Shown: positions 54,994 through 64,000 of the stretch, one piece after another
Layout of the letters: each line of letters opens with the position of its first letter
How positions within the stretch are numbered: the first letter of the stretch is position 1
Assembly: GCA_019925095.2 (NCBI GenBank)
Contig: CM034388.1
Location: 30,200,934-30,264,933 of the forward strand
DNA length: 64,000 nt
Direction: 5' to 3'
From: Dendrolimus kikuchii
Lineage: Eukaryota > Arthropoda > Insecta > Lepidoptera > Lasiocampidae
Translations under genes and position numbers: made by a program
The notes under the pieces: generated by a model
Seen by the model: the letters and a program-made list of their open reading frames with translations, nothing else
Databases searched by the model: none
Told to the model about the DNA's origin: nothing

Positions 54994-55246
54994 TTTAAAT
55001 CTGACAAACACAGATGTTTTACACAAAGCTTGGTCCCGCTATCGACGTTTTCACTGCCTCGAATAATGTTCCAGCCGGCCTTTGTGATTCTCATTATAAT
55101 TAATTAAAAATAACCTTTGATTAACGGGTTTAAAGTTAACTTTTGAATGACCAATTTAAAAGGGATTTGATTAAAACCTTCATTTTTAATCTTTGGTGTT
55201 TTCGTGACAGTGAAATTACTTTTTTAGGGTTACATATTGTTACGAG

Positions 55247-55853
55247 TGCGGGACTCGAATTAAAAATGCCGTTGAAATTACTATAGAATTTATTAGAACT
55301 ATACAAACACGTATAACACAGGTATAAATATAATCTTTTCTTCTTCTTCTTCTCTTTTACAGCATTAACACGTTGCGAAGCGGTGTACATAGAATAGGAA
55401 GTAAAAATTAAATTTTAACTTACATGTATGACCTTCAAAAAGTGTTCTCCAGTGGAACTTATTTCGAATAAAAACTTTTGAATTTGTATTTGAATTTTAA
55501 ATTAAAACTGGACACAATCAGTACAAACTGCACGATTCAATAACACGCGCAAAGTCCGTCACTATATAGCTTATCGAATGTACACACGTCTTGCTCGCAT
55601 CGTAATCGCCGCTTGACTGCCTCACCCCTCTGTTCAGGCATTGTTTTATACTAAACTATACAAAACAATACTCGACCGCGTGGACTGAATTTTCCAAGAA
55701 CCACACCTAGCTAACGATCATCATAAAGGATTACAATACACAAGAGACTGCTTTTCTAATTACAAATTTTAAACACAAAGTAAACAAAAGAAGTCCAGAT
55801 AAGCTGTGCTTTAGGGCAGGCAGGTGTTTTTGACTTTTCTCGGCATGTAACAG
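55247..55853 (-). repeat. Solo LTR, family L, carrying a Z fragment
   Basis: tgttacg at 55247 and gtaaca at 55848-55853 are its two ends; agtttattagaactatac and aagtaaacaaaagaagtcc match other L copies reversed. The Z piece 55357-55500 interrupts it. No target duplication seen. Confidence 0.72.
55357..55500 (+). mobile_element. Z LINE 3' end inside the LTR
   Basis: agcattaacacgttgcgaag to aacttttgaatttg; TTTGAA tail. Preceded by a tcttcttcttc run. Confidence 0.8.
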
Positions 55854-55899
55854 TATCTATTTTGGTAAGAAGAGAACTCTTGATTTTTCGATATGTTCC

Positions 55900-56080
55900 A
55901 TTTGTGCAGGAACAGAAAAAGAGTATATATTTCCTGCATTATTATTATTTTCATAAGAGGCGACAAAACAATCCAGGTGGTAGGGTATTTGCCCGTCTGG
56001 ATGGCTACCACCCCTGGTCTAGACGTTACAAATGTCCAATCAGGTGTCTGTCTATCTGCTGAACTCATGCAATAAAAAAC
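55900..56080 (+). repeat. S1 SINE-like repeat, deleted and diverged
   Basis: gtgcaggaacagaaaaagag start, ttattattatt replaces the GC-rich segment, ~130 bp missing after tggtctaga; ends ctcatgcaataaaaaa. Confidence 0.75.
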
Positions 56081-56654
56081 AAAGAAAATTTTTGAAAAAA
56101 AAATAGACCAAGAATACCCGCCATACAAGTAATTACATAGTGATCCTAGTTTTTTTTGTATACCAGGACCCTCAGGAGTAGGCAATCTTTAGACAAATTT
56201 TGAAAAAATAACGATGATTCATAATGACTTTTTAATAAAATCAACCGATGGCGAGTTATTAAGTCCCAAGTCGTGAAAATTGCACCCAGTGATAACTAGA
56301 CATATATCTTGCAATTTACGAAGGCGAGTGGGTTTCACTTGTGGTAAACACGTATCTGGGTGTGTGTGAGACTGATCGTTTCGTCAGACACGCACACTAT
56401 CGCAATGTGCATGTACACTCGCGGAGTGAAAATATTCGTCACCTTAAAGTCGACCTTTGCTTGCACGAGTACAAGAAACAATACCAGAGCACTCAGAAAG
56501 TATTGCAAAAAAAAAGTTTTTATGTATGAGAGCTGGCCAGTTATAATCTATTTTGAAAATAGGATTATTTATAACTAAAAATAGGTACGTTCCAATTTCA
56601 AAACTTCTCTGCACATTGTTTGCGAGCTAATTTAAATTTTCGTGTTTCGTTGAA
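56081..56654. other. Unassigned sequence
   Basis: No recognisable gene; 56560-56654 is probably mariner 5' UTR/terminus. Confidence 0.4.
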
Positions 56655-57680
56655 TAATGGATCTGCGCCGGAAACATTTTCGCGTTATGTTATTTTGAAA
56701 CCGGACGAATATTACGATAGACTTCAAATGGCATTCATGGATGAAGGCCCTTCTAAGGCCACCGTGTATCGTTGTTACAACGAATTCAAGCGTGGTTGAC
56801 TAACTTTGGGGAATGAAGAATGAAGTGGTCACCCTTTGATGGCTGTTAGGGAAGAAAATATGCTAGCAGTGAAAAATTTAATCCACGACAATAGGCGAGT
56901 TACGTATCAGAAGATTCAGCACGTACTGCAGATTGGAACGGGAAGCCTTTACATGTGCATGTTCGCGTAAGGAGGATAGTTTCACGCTAGGTGCCGCACA
57001 ACCTCACCGACGCTCAAAAGCAGGCGCGGCTGGAATGGTACCATGATATGATAAACAAATTTGAAGCAGGCTCGTCTCGGCGTGTTTACGACATCACTAC
57101 GGGTGATGAGTCCTGGCTTCATCAATACAATCCAGAAACGAAGCGCCAGTCGACGGTTTGGGTGTTTCAAAACGAATCAACGCTTACCAAAGTGAAGTCT
57201 CAAGAAGCTAGATCTAGAAGCGGGGGGAAATTTTGATGGCGAGTTTTTTAATTTGACTGGCTACTTGGTGTCAGTTCCTTTACAGAACCAAAGAGGCATC
57301 AACTCCGAATGGTATACTATCAAATGCTTGGCAGAAGGTTTCTCTAACGTGAGCAACAGGCGACCAAACACAGGACTCCGCGGGCTAAAGGTCTACCACG
57401 ATAACCCATACCGCGCTCAAAACGAGGGACTTCCTGGACAATATGCCGGTCAAACTCCTGGTTCACCCTCCTTACAGCCCTAACTTAGCGCCGTATGACT
57501 TCTTTTCATTCCCGAAAAAAAAAATCAGCTCAAATACAATTTTCGTCGCTGGAAGATGCGCTGTCAGCGTTCGAGCAAGCTGTAAACGAGGTGTCTGCGG
57601 CAGACTAGAAAAAGTGTTTCAAAAACCGGTTCAGACGCACGAAACTCTGTGTAGAGGCTGGTGGAGAGCACTTTGAAAAG
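56655..57680 (+). pseudogene. Second mariner-type transposase fossil
   Basis: Reads KHFRVM (56660), ATVYRCYNEFKRG, then VPHNLTDAQKQARLEW and TGDESWLHQYNPETK (first catalytic Asp), YHDN (Asp codon 57400-57402) and PPYSPNLAPYDFF (Asp codon 57497-57499). The last two are 97 nt apart where D34D needs 105, so net 8 nt are lost. Stops and frameshifts occur throughout (for example tga after EFKRG). A different lineage from the fossil at 36.8 kb. Terminal inverted repeats not identified. Confidence 0.85.
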
Positions 57681-58699
57681 ATTTCATAAAAAAATATTTA
57701 CCTATAGAACATTTTTTTTTTCCCACGTACTGCCGACATTTTCATAAATTTTACGTTGATAAAATATAGAAACGTGCAAAAAGAAAATTGCAATGTTGAC
57801 ACTGAGATTAATAATAGATTTAATCATCAGAAACAAAGATGATATAATCACTACGCTTATCATAAATATTAAAACCAATTAAAGGCTTTACATCTCTAAA
57901 CAATCTTTTTAAACAAGATAGAAAATAAAAGAACTTCGATTTAACTAATTTTAAACTTTATTGTAAAACAGTTAAACACAATTTTCAGTGGAACAGTTTG
58001 TTCTGTGATCTAGTTTGAAAAGGTAACATGTCCTCGCGGAACGCTAAATGAATCAATTTGAAAACTGGCGAACGTTTTCATACCCCGACTGTACATACGT
58101 ACACTTTGAACGAAGAGCAAAGCCTACTTGCATTCATGAGTTGCAAGAACTATGAATGTTTTTATAGCCAAATTACGAAAACAGTGCACGTTTGGTATTC
58201 CTACAGAACCTTACATATTTCGCAACTGCCATACATTTGCCCGTTTTTATTTTAATAAGTATGTTTTCCAAAAGAAATAATTAGTTAATAATTACCTTTC
58301 AAAGATTTTCCTCAACGGTTCTGAATGTTTACTGACTGAAAAATCAATCATAAACAAAATTTTACCTAACATTTCAAATGTTATAATGAGTTTGCCAATA
58401 TGTATGTATTTGGATAAACTTATAAATGTATAAAATATTGGTATTTTGTAACATGTATGTATCGAATGTATAAATTGGTTTAAGTATGTATACATTGATG
58501 CAAACCGGCCCTTGCAGGTGTTTTATTACAGCTTTGAATTTGAGTGGTTTATTGTACACGCTAATCTCTTTGTTCACGCCGCCGTAAAACGTCATAAAAC
58601 CTTCTTTCCTCTGTTGGTATTTCGTGTGAATTCTTAGCCGTTACGCTGAATATTTAACGATTTCAAGAACCTGTGGGTGGCATCTTGCTAGAAGGCCGT
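57681..58699. other. Unassigned AT-rich sequence
   Basis: About 1 kb with no coding or shared-repeat signal that I can support. Confidence 0.45.
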
Positions 58700-58953
58700 G
58701 TCTAATTTACAAATGGATGATAGTCGGTCAGGCAGGAAATGCGTCAGTCGTGTTCTGACTGCCAACAAAGCGTTACCTAGTGCATTTTCGGAGCGAGTAT
58801 CTTATGACGACGAGCTTTGCGCGATTTATATGATAAGGGTTTTGTGATCTATATTTGTAAGAACTGTGAATTACGTGTGTGTACTACTAATAAACTTTGT
58901 GATAATTCCAACCACATTTTCAATTTTACATCCTACAAATTCGTAACAATATA
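58700..58953 (+). repeat. Diverged L-like LTR end
   Basis: gacgagctttgcgcg, ctaataaactttgtgataattcc and ttcgtaacaat follow the order of the L family. Confidence 0.6.
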
Positions 58954-59119
58954 AACATTTAACCTCACTAGTCCTGTCTCATTCTATGATCCTCTACATT
59001 GCTATATTAGAGAATTTCCTTCAAGTTAGATTACTTGCAAGAACTGGCTTTTAGCAAAAAGGCCGCCTATTGTTCTTAACAAGAAAGTATTGCGATTATG
59101 CAGTTTTTTAATTATTTGT

Positions 59120-59425
59120 CCGTGTAGTATCGGAGACAGAATATAATTTACTACAGCCGGGCGGCCTGTCGTAAGAGACGACAAAATAACCCACAGCTAG
59201 GTGGTAGGGTATTTACCCGTCTGGATGGCTACCACCCCTGGTCTAAAGTATGTCGCCATAACAACCTTGAGTTGTGTTACGATATTAATGGACAGGTTTC
59301 AGCCACCCTTTAGAGGGCGGGAGCACATTGGTAGCATCTTTGTTGTTACAAATGTTCATAGGAGATGGTAACCTTTCCATCAAGTGGGCCGTCTGCCTAT
59401 CTGCTGAGCTCATGCAAAAAAAATA
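59120..59425 (+). repeat. S1 SINE-like repeat, diverged full length
   Basis: tccgtgtagtatcggagac start, ctgagctcatgcaaaaaaa end. Confidence 0.82.
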
Positions 59426-59459
59426 CTAAGAATATTCTTCTTTCCTCTTACTGCGTCTT

Positions 59460-59545
59460 TGTCATGCTGAGCATGCACTGTTTGCTACAACTCCATTAAT
59501 TCTTCGAAAAGTAATTCTGTAGCATACTTCTGTATAAAACTTACA
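59460..59545 (+). repeat. Z LINE internal 3' UTR piece
   Basis: Reverse complement of 16526-16585 (tgtttgctacaactccatta). Confidence 0.65.
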
Positions 59546-59570
59546 AAAACAACTTGAGATATGAATGGAA

Positions 59571-59826
59571 TCTTATACTAATATATAAAGCTGAAGAGTT
59601 TGTTTGTTTGTATGTTTGTTTGTTTAATTAAACGCGCTAATCTCAGGAACTACTGGTCTGATTCGAAAAATTCTTTCAGTGTTAAATAGCCCATTTACCG
59701 AAGAAGGCTATAGGCTATATATCATCACGCTAAGACCAATAGGAGCGGAGCACCAATGAAGAATGTTTCAAAATCGAGGGGTTTTGAAAACAAATTACAC
59801 GCGGACGACGCCGCGGGCACAGCTAG
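59571..59826 (+). mobile_element. Helitron-like element H1
   Basis: TCTTATACTAATATATAAAG start, cgcggacgacgccgcgg hairpin, CTAG 59823-59826. Confidence 0.9.
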
Positions 59827-59849
59827 TAAGTAAATATAAAGAAAAAACA

Positions 59850-60570
59850 TTTTTATAATATTTTCTTAAGTTTTCGCGACTTGTATACATAATAAAACTA
59901 CGTTTTAACGGTTTTAAGCGCGGTAATTTTATTTGATTTTGGTTTTTCCGACGTTTCGGCCACTTTTCAACAGTCAACGAGTATTGTTAAAGTTTTATTT
60001 AGCCTACCGCCAACTTATTAATTTTAACTATTTAATTTTAATTTTGTTTATGGTTACTATTTACTCTATGGGGGCCTAATCTAATTTACTACCGCTTCGC
60101 AACATGTTATGGCTTGAAGAGAAGAAGCGGCGCAAGAAACTCTTCAGCAAACATGCCTAGCTCTAATAATTTTATATAATATTAAAATGGGTGGAAGGAA
60201 AAATAAAAGTAATTATCAGTCAAGTTGGTTTGTGTTCCGTTGTACGCAGAAAGAGCTCACAGTGTCTTGAGGTCTGGCAGTTGGTTTTTGCTGGGTTTGG
60301 GTCTTAATAGTTTTGATAATTGGATCCCAAACAGGTGGTACTTGCCAACCATCTTCTCTATTGAAATTTGGGTGTTTCTTGATTTCAATAGCCTCACGCA
60401 TCATTCTAGGTATGAAACGATTCTCTTTCGCGAGGATTTGTAGGTTATCGAATCTGATGTAGTGGTTGGGTTTATCCAGCGTGTGTTCACTGATCGCTTC
60501 GAAACGTCGGAAAAACCAAAATCAAATAAAATTATCGCGCTTAAAACCGTTAAAACGTAGTTTTATTAAA
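59850..60570 (-). pseudogene. Penelope-like element remnant
   Basis: The minus strand from about 60500 to 60216 reads ISEHTLDKPNHYI, then LAKENRF and MMREAIEIKKHPNFNRED, the C-terminal GIY-YIG endonuclease region of Penelope-like elements (conserved REAIEI...N-NRE-G). The unit is bracketed by inverted copies of the gccgaaacgtcgg/taccgcgcttaaaaccg module (59880-60030 and 60495-60560), the terminal arrangement expected for Penelope. The reverse transcriptase and the GIY-YIG core are missing. Confidence 0.75.
60095..60170 (-). repeat. Z LINE 3' UTR piece
   Basis: cttcgcaacatgttatggc to gcaagaaactcttcagc matches 16388-16445. Confidence 0.65.
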
Positions 60571-60594
60571 CAATTTTTAGTTAGACGCCCTTAA

Positions 60595-60735
60595 TAGCAA
60601 TAACACGTTGCGAAGCGGTATACATAGAATAGGAAGTAAATTTAAATTTTAACTTATATGAACGACCTTCAAAAGGTGTGCTTCATCTCCAGTGGAACTT
60701 ATTTTGAATGAAAACTTTTGAATTTGAATTTGAAA
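60595..60735 (+). mobile_element. Z LINE 3' end
   Basis: agcaataacacgttgcgaag to tttgaatttgaatttgaa. Confidence 0.82.
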
Positions 60736-60830
60736 ATAAAACAAAATATTTTAGTGTGCAATAAAGCATTATCTATTTACAGACAGACTAATAAGTGTTT
60801 GTCGTGGAATATGTCTGTTAACGCCAACCA

Positions 60831-60885
60831 ACCTGTTTTTCGTGCCTACCCCGCAAGGGAACTGGCGTGAAGCTATGTATGTATG
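60831..60885 (+). mobile_element. 55 bp R copy with exact duplication
   Basis: Only ttcgtgcctaccccgcaagg onward plus the (ATGT)n tail, with an exact 12 bp duplication taacgccaacca (60819-60830, 60886-60897). Confidence 0.93.
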
Positions 60886-60897
60886 TAACGCCAACCA

Positions 60898-61264
60898 GTT
60901 CCGTCGGGGAGCGAGGGGAGCGCCGCGAGCGGCGCAGTCCGCCTGACACCGTCCGTCGACGCTTACGCATACTCATACAGCTAATAAAGTCCATACAATT
61001 AAAACAGTCCACTGATTATACAAGAAAACCACACCAGTCAATAACAATGAATGCGGGAGAAAAGAAGAGCGTGCGGCTATAAGGCCGGAACATTGAACGT
61101 ACAGCTCGAAGGCCAAAAAAGGTAATGGTGGCGCGGGCGGGAGCGGGGATAGAAGAGAAGGAAAGGACTTAAGGCCGAGTCACACCGGAATGGCAGCGGC
61201 CGGCGGCGATGCCAGCGGCCCCCGGCGTCGCCGCTGGCGGCCTCCGGCGTCGCCAGCGTCGCAA
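60898..61264. other. GC-rich unassigned sequence
   Basis: Two GC-rich blocks (60900-60965 and 61180-61264) with palindromic ggc/gcc-rich stretches; gagtcacaccggaatggcag looks repeat-like. No ORF with recognisable content. Confidence 0.4.
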
Positions 61265-61330
61265 CCCTGGTCTAAAGTACGTCGTCATAACAACCTCGAG
61301 TTGTGTTCCGGCATTAGTGACCAGGTTCCA
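61265..61330 (+). repeat. S1 fragment
   Basis: ccctggtctaaagtacgtcg to gaccaggttcca only. Confidence 0.75.
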
Positions 61331-61685
61331 TTGAATCGTTCAATGTTATTGAATACTATTGTTTTTTCAGGTATATGCTTATCTACCAATTATATATTAT
61401 AATCTCTATGCAGGAACGGAGAAAGAATACAATTTCCTGCGTTGGGGCGGCCTGTCGTAGGAGACGACCAAACAACCCACAACCAGGTCTACCACCGCTG
61501 GTCTAAAGTATGTAGCCATAACAACCTTGAGTTGTGTTCCGGCATTATTGACCAGGTTCCAGTCTCCCTTAAGAGAGCAGCAGCGCATTTGTAGCATTGG
61601 TGTTGCAAATGTCCATAGGCGATGGTAACCGCTTTCCATCAAGTGGGCTGTCTGCCTGGCTGTTGATCTCCTGCAATAAAAAAAT
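61331..61685 (+). mobile_element. S1 composite with shared 5' extension
   Basis: About 80 bp of non-S1 sequence (ttgaatcgttcaatgttatt ...) joined to a variant S1 (tgcgttggggcgg; aaccaggtctaccaccgctgg deletion). The same composite recurs at 62910-63742. Confidence 0.85.
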
Positions 61686-61892
61686 CATTCTTTCCAAACC
61701 ATAAATTTTAAATTACTACATTCGCGTTTTATAACGTAATAAATAAAACTATATTAACATAAATAACGAAACTGTAAACATTGTAAATCTGACGTTTATA
61801 CTACCATTAGTCACGGCTAAAGAATATAGAGTTAATTTATTTTCCGGTTATAAACAGTTAAAAACCGTTTACTAAATAGTGTGAAAACATTA
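61686..61892. other. Unassigned sequence
   Basis: Nothing recognisable. Confidence 0.4.
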
Positions 61893-62130
61893 ACGGCTTC
61901 TGTGATTGAACGGGCTAAGTCTTAGCAGACCGAACTCGTTGGAAAGCAAAGGCTTTGGGTTCGATTCGTGACATGGTAAATTTCGGAAATAAACTTTCTG
62001 TTATTTACTATGGTCTGGGTGTCTGGGATCGGCCCCAGAGTGGTCCGTTGTATATTACCCATAACACAAGCGTAACTTGCTTAGCTTGGGGATATACAAT
62101 GTGTGTGTTTGTCTGCCGATTATTATTATT
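61893..62130 (+). repeat. tRNA-derived SINE S3, nearly full
   Basis: Head gtgattgaacgggctaag, B box ggttcgattcg (61958-61968), body ggtctgggtgtctggg, (att)n tail. Confidence 0.82.
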
Positions 62131-62133
62131 GTA

Positions 62134-62748
62134 GGTCTCTAGAGACCATAAAAATGTCCCGGAATTTTGGAGGGTTTGCGTGGGGCCATGGGAAGGCCAA
62201 CACGTAGAGGCCCCTTGACAAATTTAATGTGAATGCGGTGTGACACTGACCGGCGTTTAGCCCTGTCTACACCATATAATAATGCACCCAAGAGCAAGCC
62301 CCGGTTAGCGCAGGACTATTGTGAGGAAATGAGAACAAAATTACCGGGCTATTGGGATGAACTGCCAGTGGTACTAGCGGTTTGGGAATATGGGGACTAT
62401 GGCGTCTACCCGTCGCAATGTTCGGGGAACATGGAAAAATGGGCAAACGGTGACTCGCCACTCACTCCATGGGCCCCAAAAAATGTCATAGAGGACCGGG
62501 GCAACATGGGTGTGAGTGGCTAATGGGTGTCGAGAGGTGGGCTGCAGGTTCACCGAAGCTACTTCCAACATTAGGCCATTTATCACTTCCATCCTTAAAG
62601 CTTGAGTCTTAGCTCTAGCGATCTCCACTCCGTGCCGGCTGGCTAAGGCAAGCACGGAAGCGGGGGCCTTGCCTTGACCCCCGGAGTCAGGTACGAAGTG
62701 TCGCTACTCACCTAAGGCTTCGCCACAAAGCTCCCCTGCGGGTAGGCT
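62134..62748 (-). repeat. U repeat, inverted copy
   Basis: Whole-length match to 9690-10309 on the other strand; the outer end has the palindrome ggtctctagagacc (62134-62147). Confidence 0.72.
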
Positions 62749-62909
62749 ATTATTATTTGTTTTGTGTAAATATTACAAGTCTGAGTCGCAAAAAGTCATT
62801 CATCTGCCTTATAAAAAAAAGGGTTTGAAAATTGTTAGAAAAATTCGAACCAGTTGCATGGAAGCTTGAATAATTCAATATTGTTTCATACAACTACTTG
62901 AACTGGGAC
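62749..62909. other. Unassigned sequence
   Basis: Nothing recognisable. Confidence 0.4.
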
Positions 62910-63742
62910 TTGAATCGTTCAATGTTATTGAATACTATTGTTTTTTCAGGTATATGCTTATCTACCAATGATATATAATAATGTCTATCCGTGCAGGAAC
63001 GGAGAAAGAATACAAGTTCCTGCGTTGAGGCGGCCTGTCGTAGGAGACGACCAAACAACCCACAACCAGGTCTACCACCGCTGGTCTAAAGTATGTAGCC
63101 ATAACAACTTTGAGTTTTGTTCCGGCGTCAGTGACCAGTTTCCAGTCTCCCTTAAGAGAACAGCAGCGTAGTTGTAGCACCTTTGGTGTTTTTTTTTTTT
63201 TTATTATTATTATTATTATATGTATATCTCTACGGACTCGAGTTCCGTACCCTTTTTTAATACTTAATTTCTATGAAAAATTTGAGACTCTGTACACGCT
63301 TATTGTTTGTTTTTGTTAGTGTATGTGACATTATATGTAGTAATTGTTCCGTTTTGGTGTACCTTAAGAATAACTTATTATATTAATTTATTCTAATTTC
63401 AATACTAAACTTATACTAATGTAGAGTGTATCTGTCACATGCTGGTGTTGTGAGGAAGTGCATGTGCAGTGTTGGCCTTATATCTATACTTATATATAGT
63501 TGTATCTAGTGCCATGTGTGTTGTTTTTTCTTTTCTGTGCCTGGGTTATTAATTTTTAGGCTCTTTGTGTGTCTTGGTTTGTTTGTGGAGTGTTCGTGTA
63601 ATGCAATGCGATGGTAGTGCGCGTACGTTTAAGTATGTGTATAAGTTTTATCACCTTTGGTGTTGCAAATGTCCATAGGCGACGGTAAACGCTCTTCATT
63701 AAATCGGCCGTCTGCTTGTCTGCTGAACTCCTGCAATATTTT
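62910..63742 (+). mobile_element. S1 composite, second copy, split by T
   Basis: Same 80 bp extension and variant S1 as 61331-61685, interrupted after cacctttggtgtt (63190) and resuming at 63652. Confidence 0.87.
63191..63651 (-). mobile_element. T retroposon, exact 13 bp duplication
   Basis: Duplication cacctttggtgtt (63178-63190, 63652-63664). The tail (tta)n/T-run on the plus strand is its 3' end; hairpin cggactcgagttccg follows. Confidence 0.94.
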
Positions 63743-63759
63743 TTTTTTTTTTAATCACA

Positions 63760-64000
63760 TAAACATCTCATTGCTGGACTCGGGCCTCCCATTTTATAGG
63801 GAAACAACAGTATACCCGACATACATGTGCAACGGATTGGCGAGTTTGACACATCGGTTATCTCGACGTGCTGGTTTCATTGGTCGGCACGTGGTAGACA
63901 AAACCATATCACACAAGGTCAGACAATAGCCTAAGTGGCGCATGCTTTCTGGTCAGGATTCAAACCGCGCCCTTTGAGTTTGGGTCGCGGGCGTTAACCA
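63760..64000 (-). repeat. tRNA-derived SINE S2, cut by window edge
   Basis: Same order as 1-236 reversed (gtttgacacatcggttatct; aggattcaaaccgcgccctt with the B box). The head is cut at the window end. Confidence 0.75.

Noticed and set aside
62233..62523. 96-codon protein in U
   Set aside because: The other U copy does not preserve the frame.

Overview
This window looks like a stretch of lepidopteran (moth or butterfly) nuclear genome made almost entirely of transposable elements. I find no convincing host gene. The evidence is the repeat content: many short Helitron-like elements with TC...CTAG ends, tRNA-derived SINEs, (ATGT)n-tailed LINEs, mariner, hAT, pogo-like and PIF-like DNA elements, R1-like LINEs and Penelope-like remnants, in AT-rich DNA with no long clean reading frame outside transposons. 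Family names are by recognition and by comparing copies inside the window; no database was searched. Labels used below: R = RTE-like LINE with (ATGT)n tail; S1 = ~305 bp SINE-like repeat; S2 and S3 = tRNA-derived SINEs; T = ~440 bp TAA-tailed retroposon; U = ~615 bp repeat; Z = LINE 3' end with TTTGAA tail; H1-H8 = Helitron-like families; A = repeat with accgacttc/gaagtcggt ends; L = solo-LTR family.

Layout. 0-9 kb: S2 fragment, S1 pair, an H1, and the one near full-length R element (2826-5898) with endonuclease and reverse transcriptase frames, then an older LINE tail and a solo LTR. 9-17 kb: T, U, two TIR DNA elements, and a three-level nest (R micro-copy in H3 in H4). 17-19.3 kb: a decayed R1-like reverse transcriptase. 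19-28 kb: another H4 split by R, an older LINE split by two R copies, a large Penelope-type inverted repeat, and a 1.4 kb hAT element with an 8 bp target duplication. 28-36 kb: R1-like 3' UTR, pogo-like MITE, several R copies, an H2 inside Z, and three Helitron-like copies head to tail. 36-46 kb: a mariner fossil split by S1, family A repeats, more R and S1, and an H2 split by T. 47-49 kb: a second R1-like C-terminus. 50-64 kb: S1 nested in S1, H5/H3, a PIF-like element carrying an R1-like tail, a second mariner fossil, Penelope coding remnants, duplicated S1 composites, and S2 again at the right edge.

The families interlock. Target-site duplications and uninterrupted paralogs inside the same window give a relative order: Helitron-like, LINE Z/CR1-like and DNA elements are the older substrate; R and T are the young inserters (many exact 11-14 bp duplications). 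R has 22 recognisable copies, from a 3 kb element down to 34 and 55 bp insertions. The only protein-coding potential of note is the R reverse transcriptase frame (748 aa, motifs intact); its endonuclease frame has lost its C-terminal part, so even this copy is probably not autonomous.
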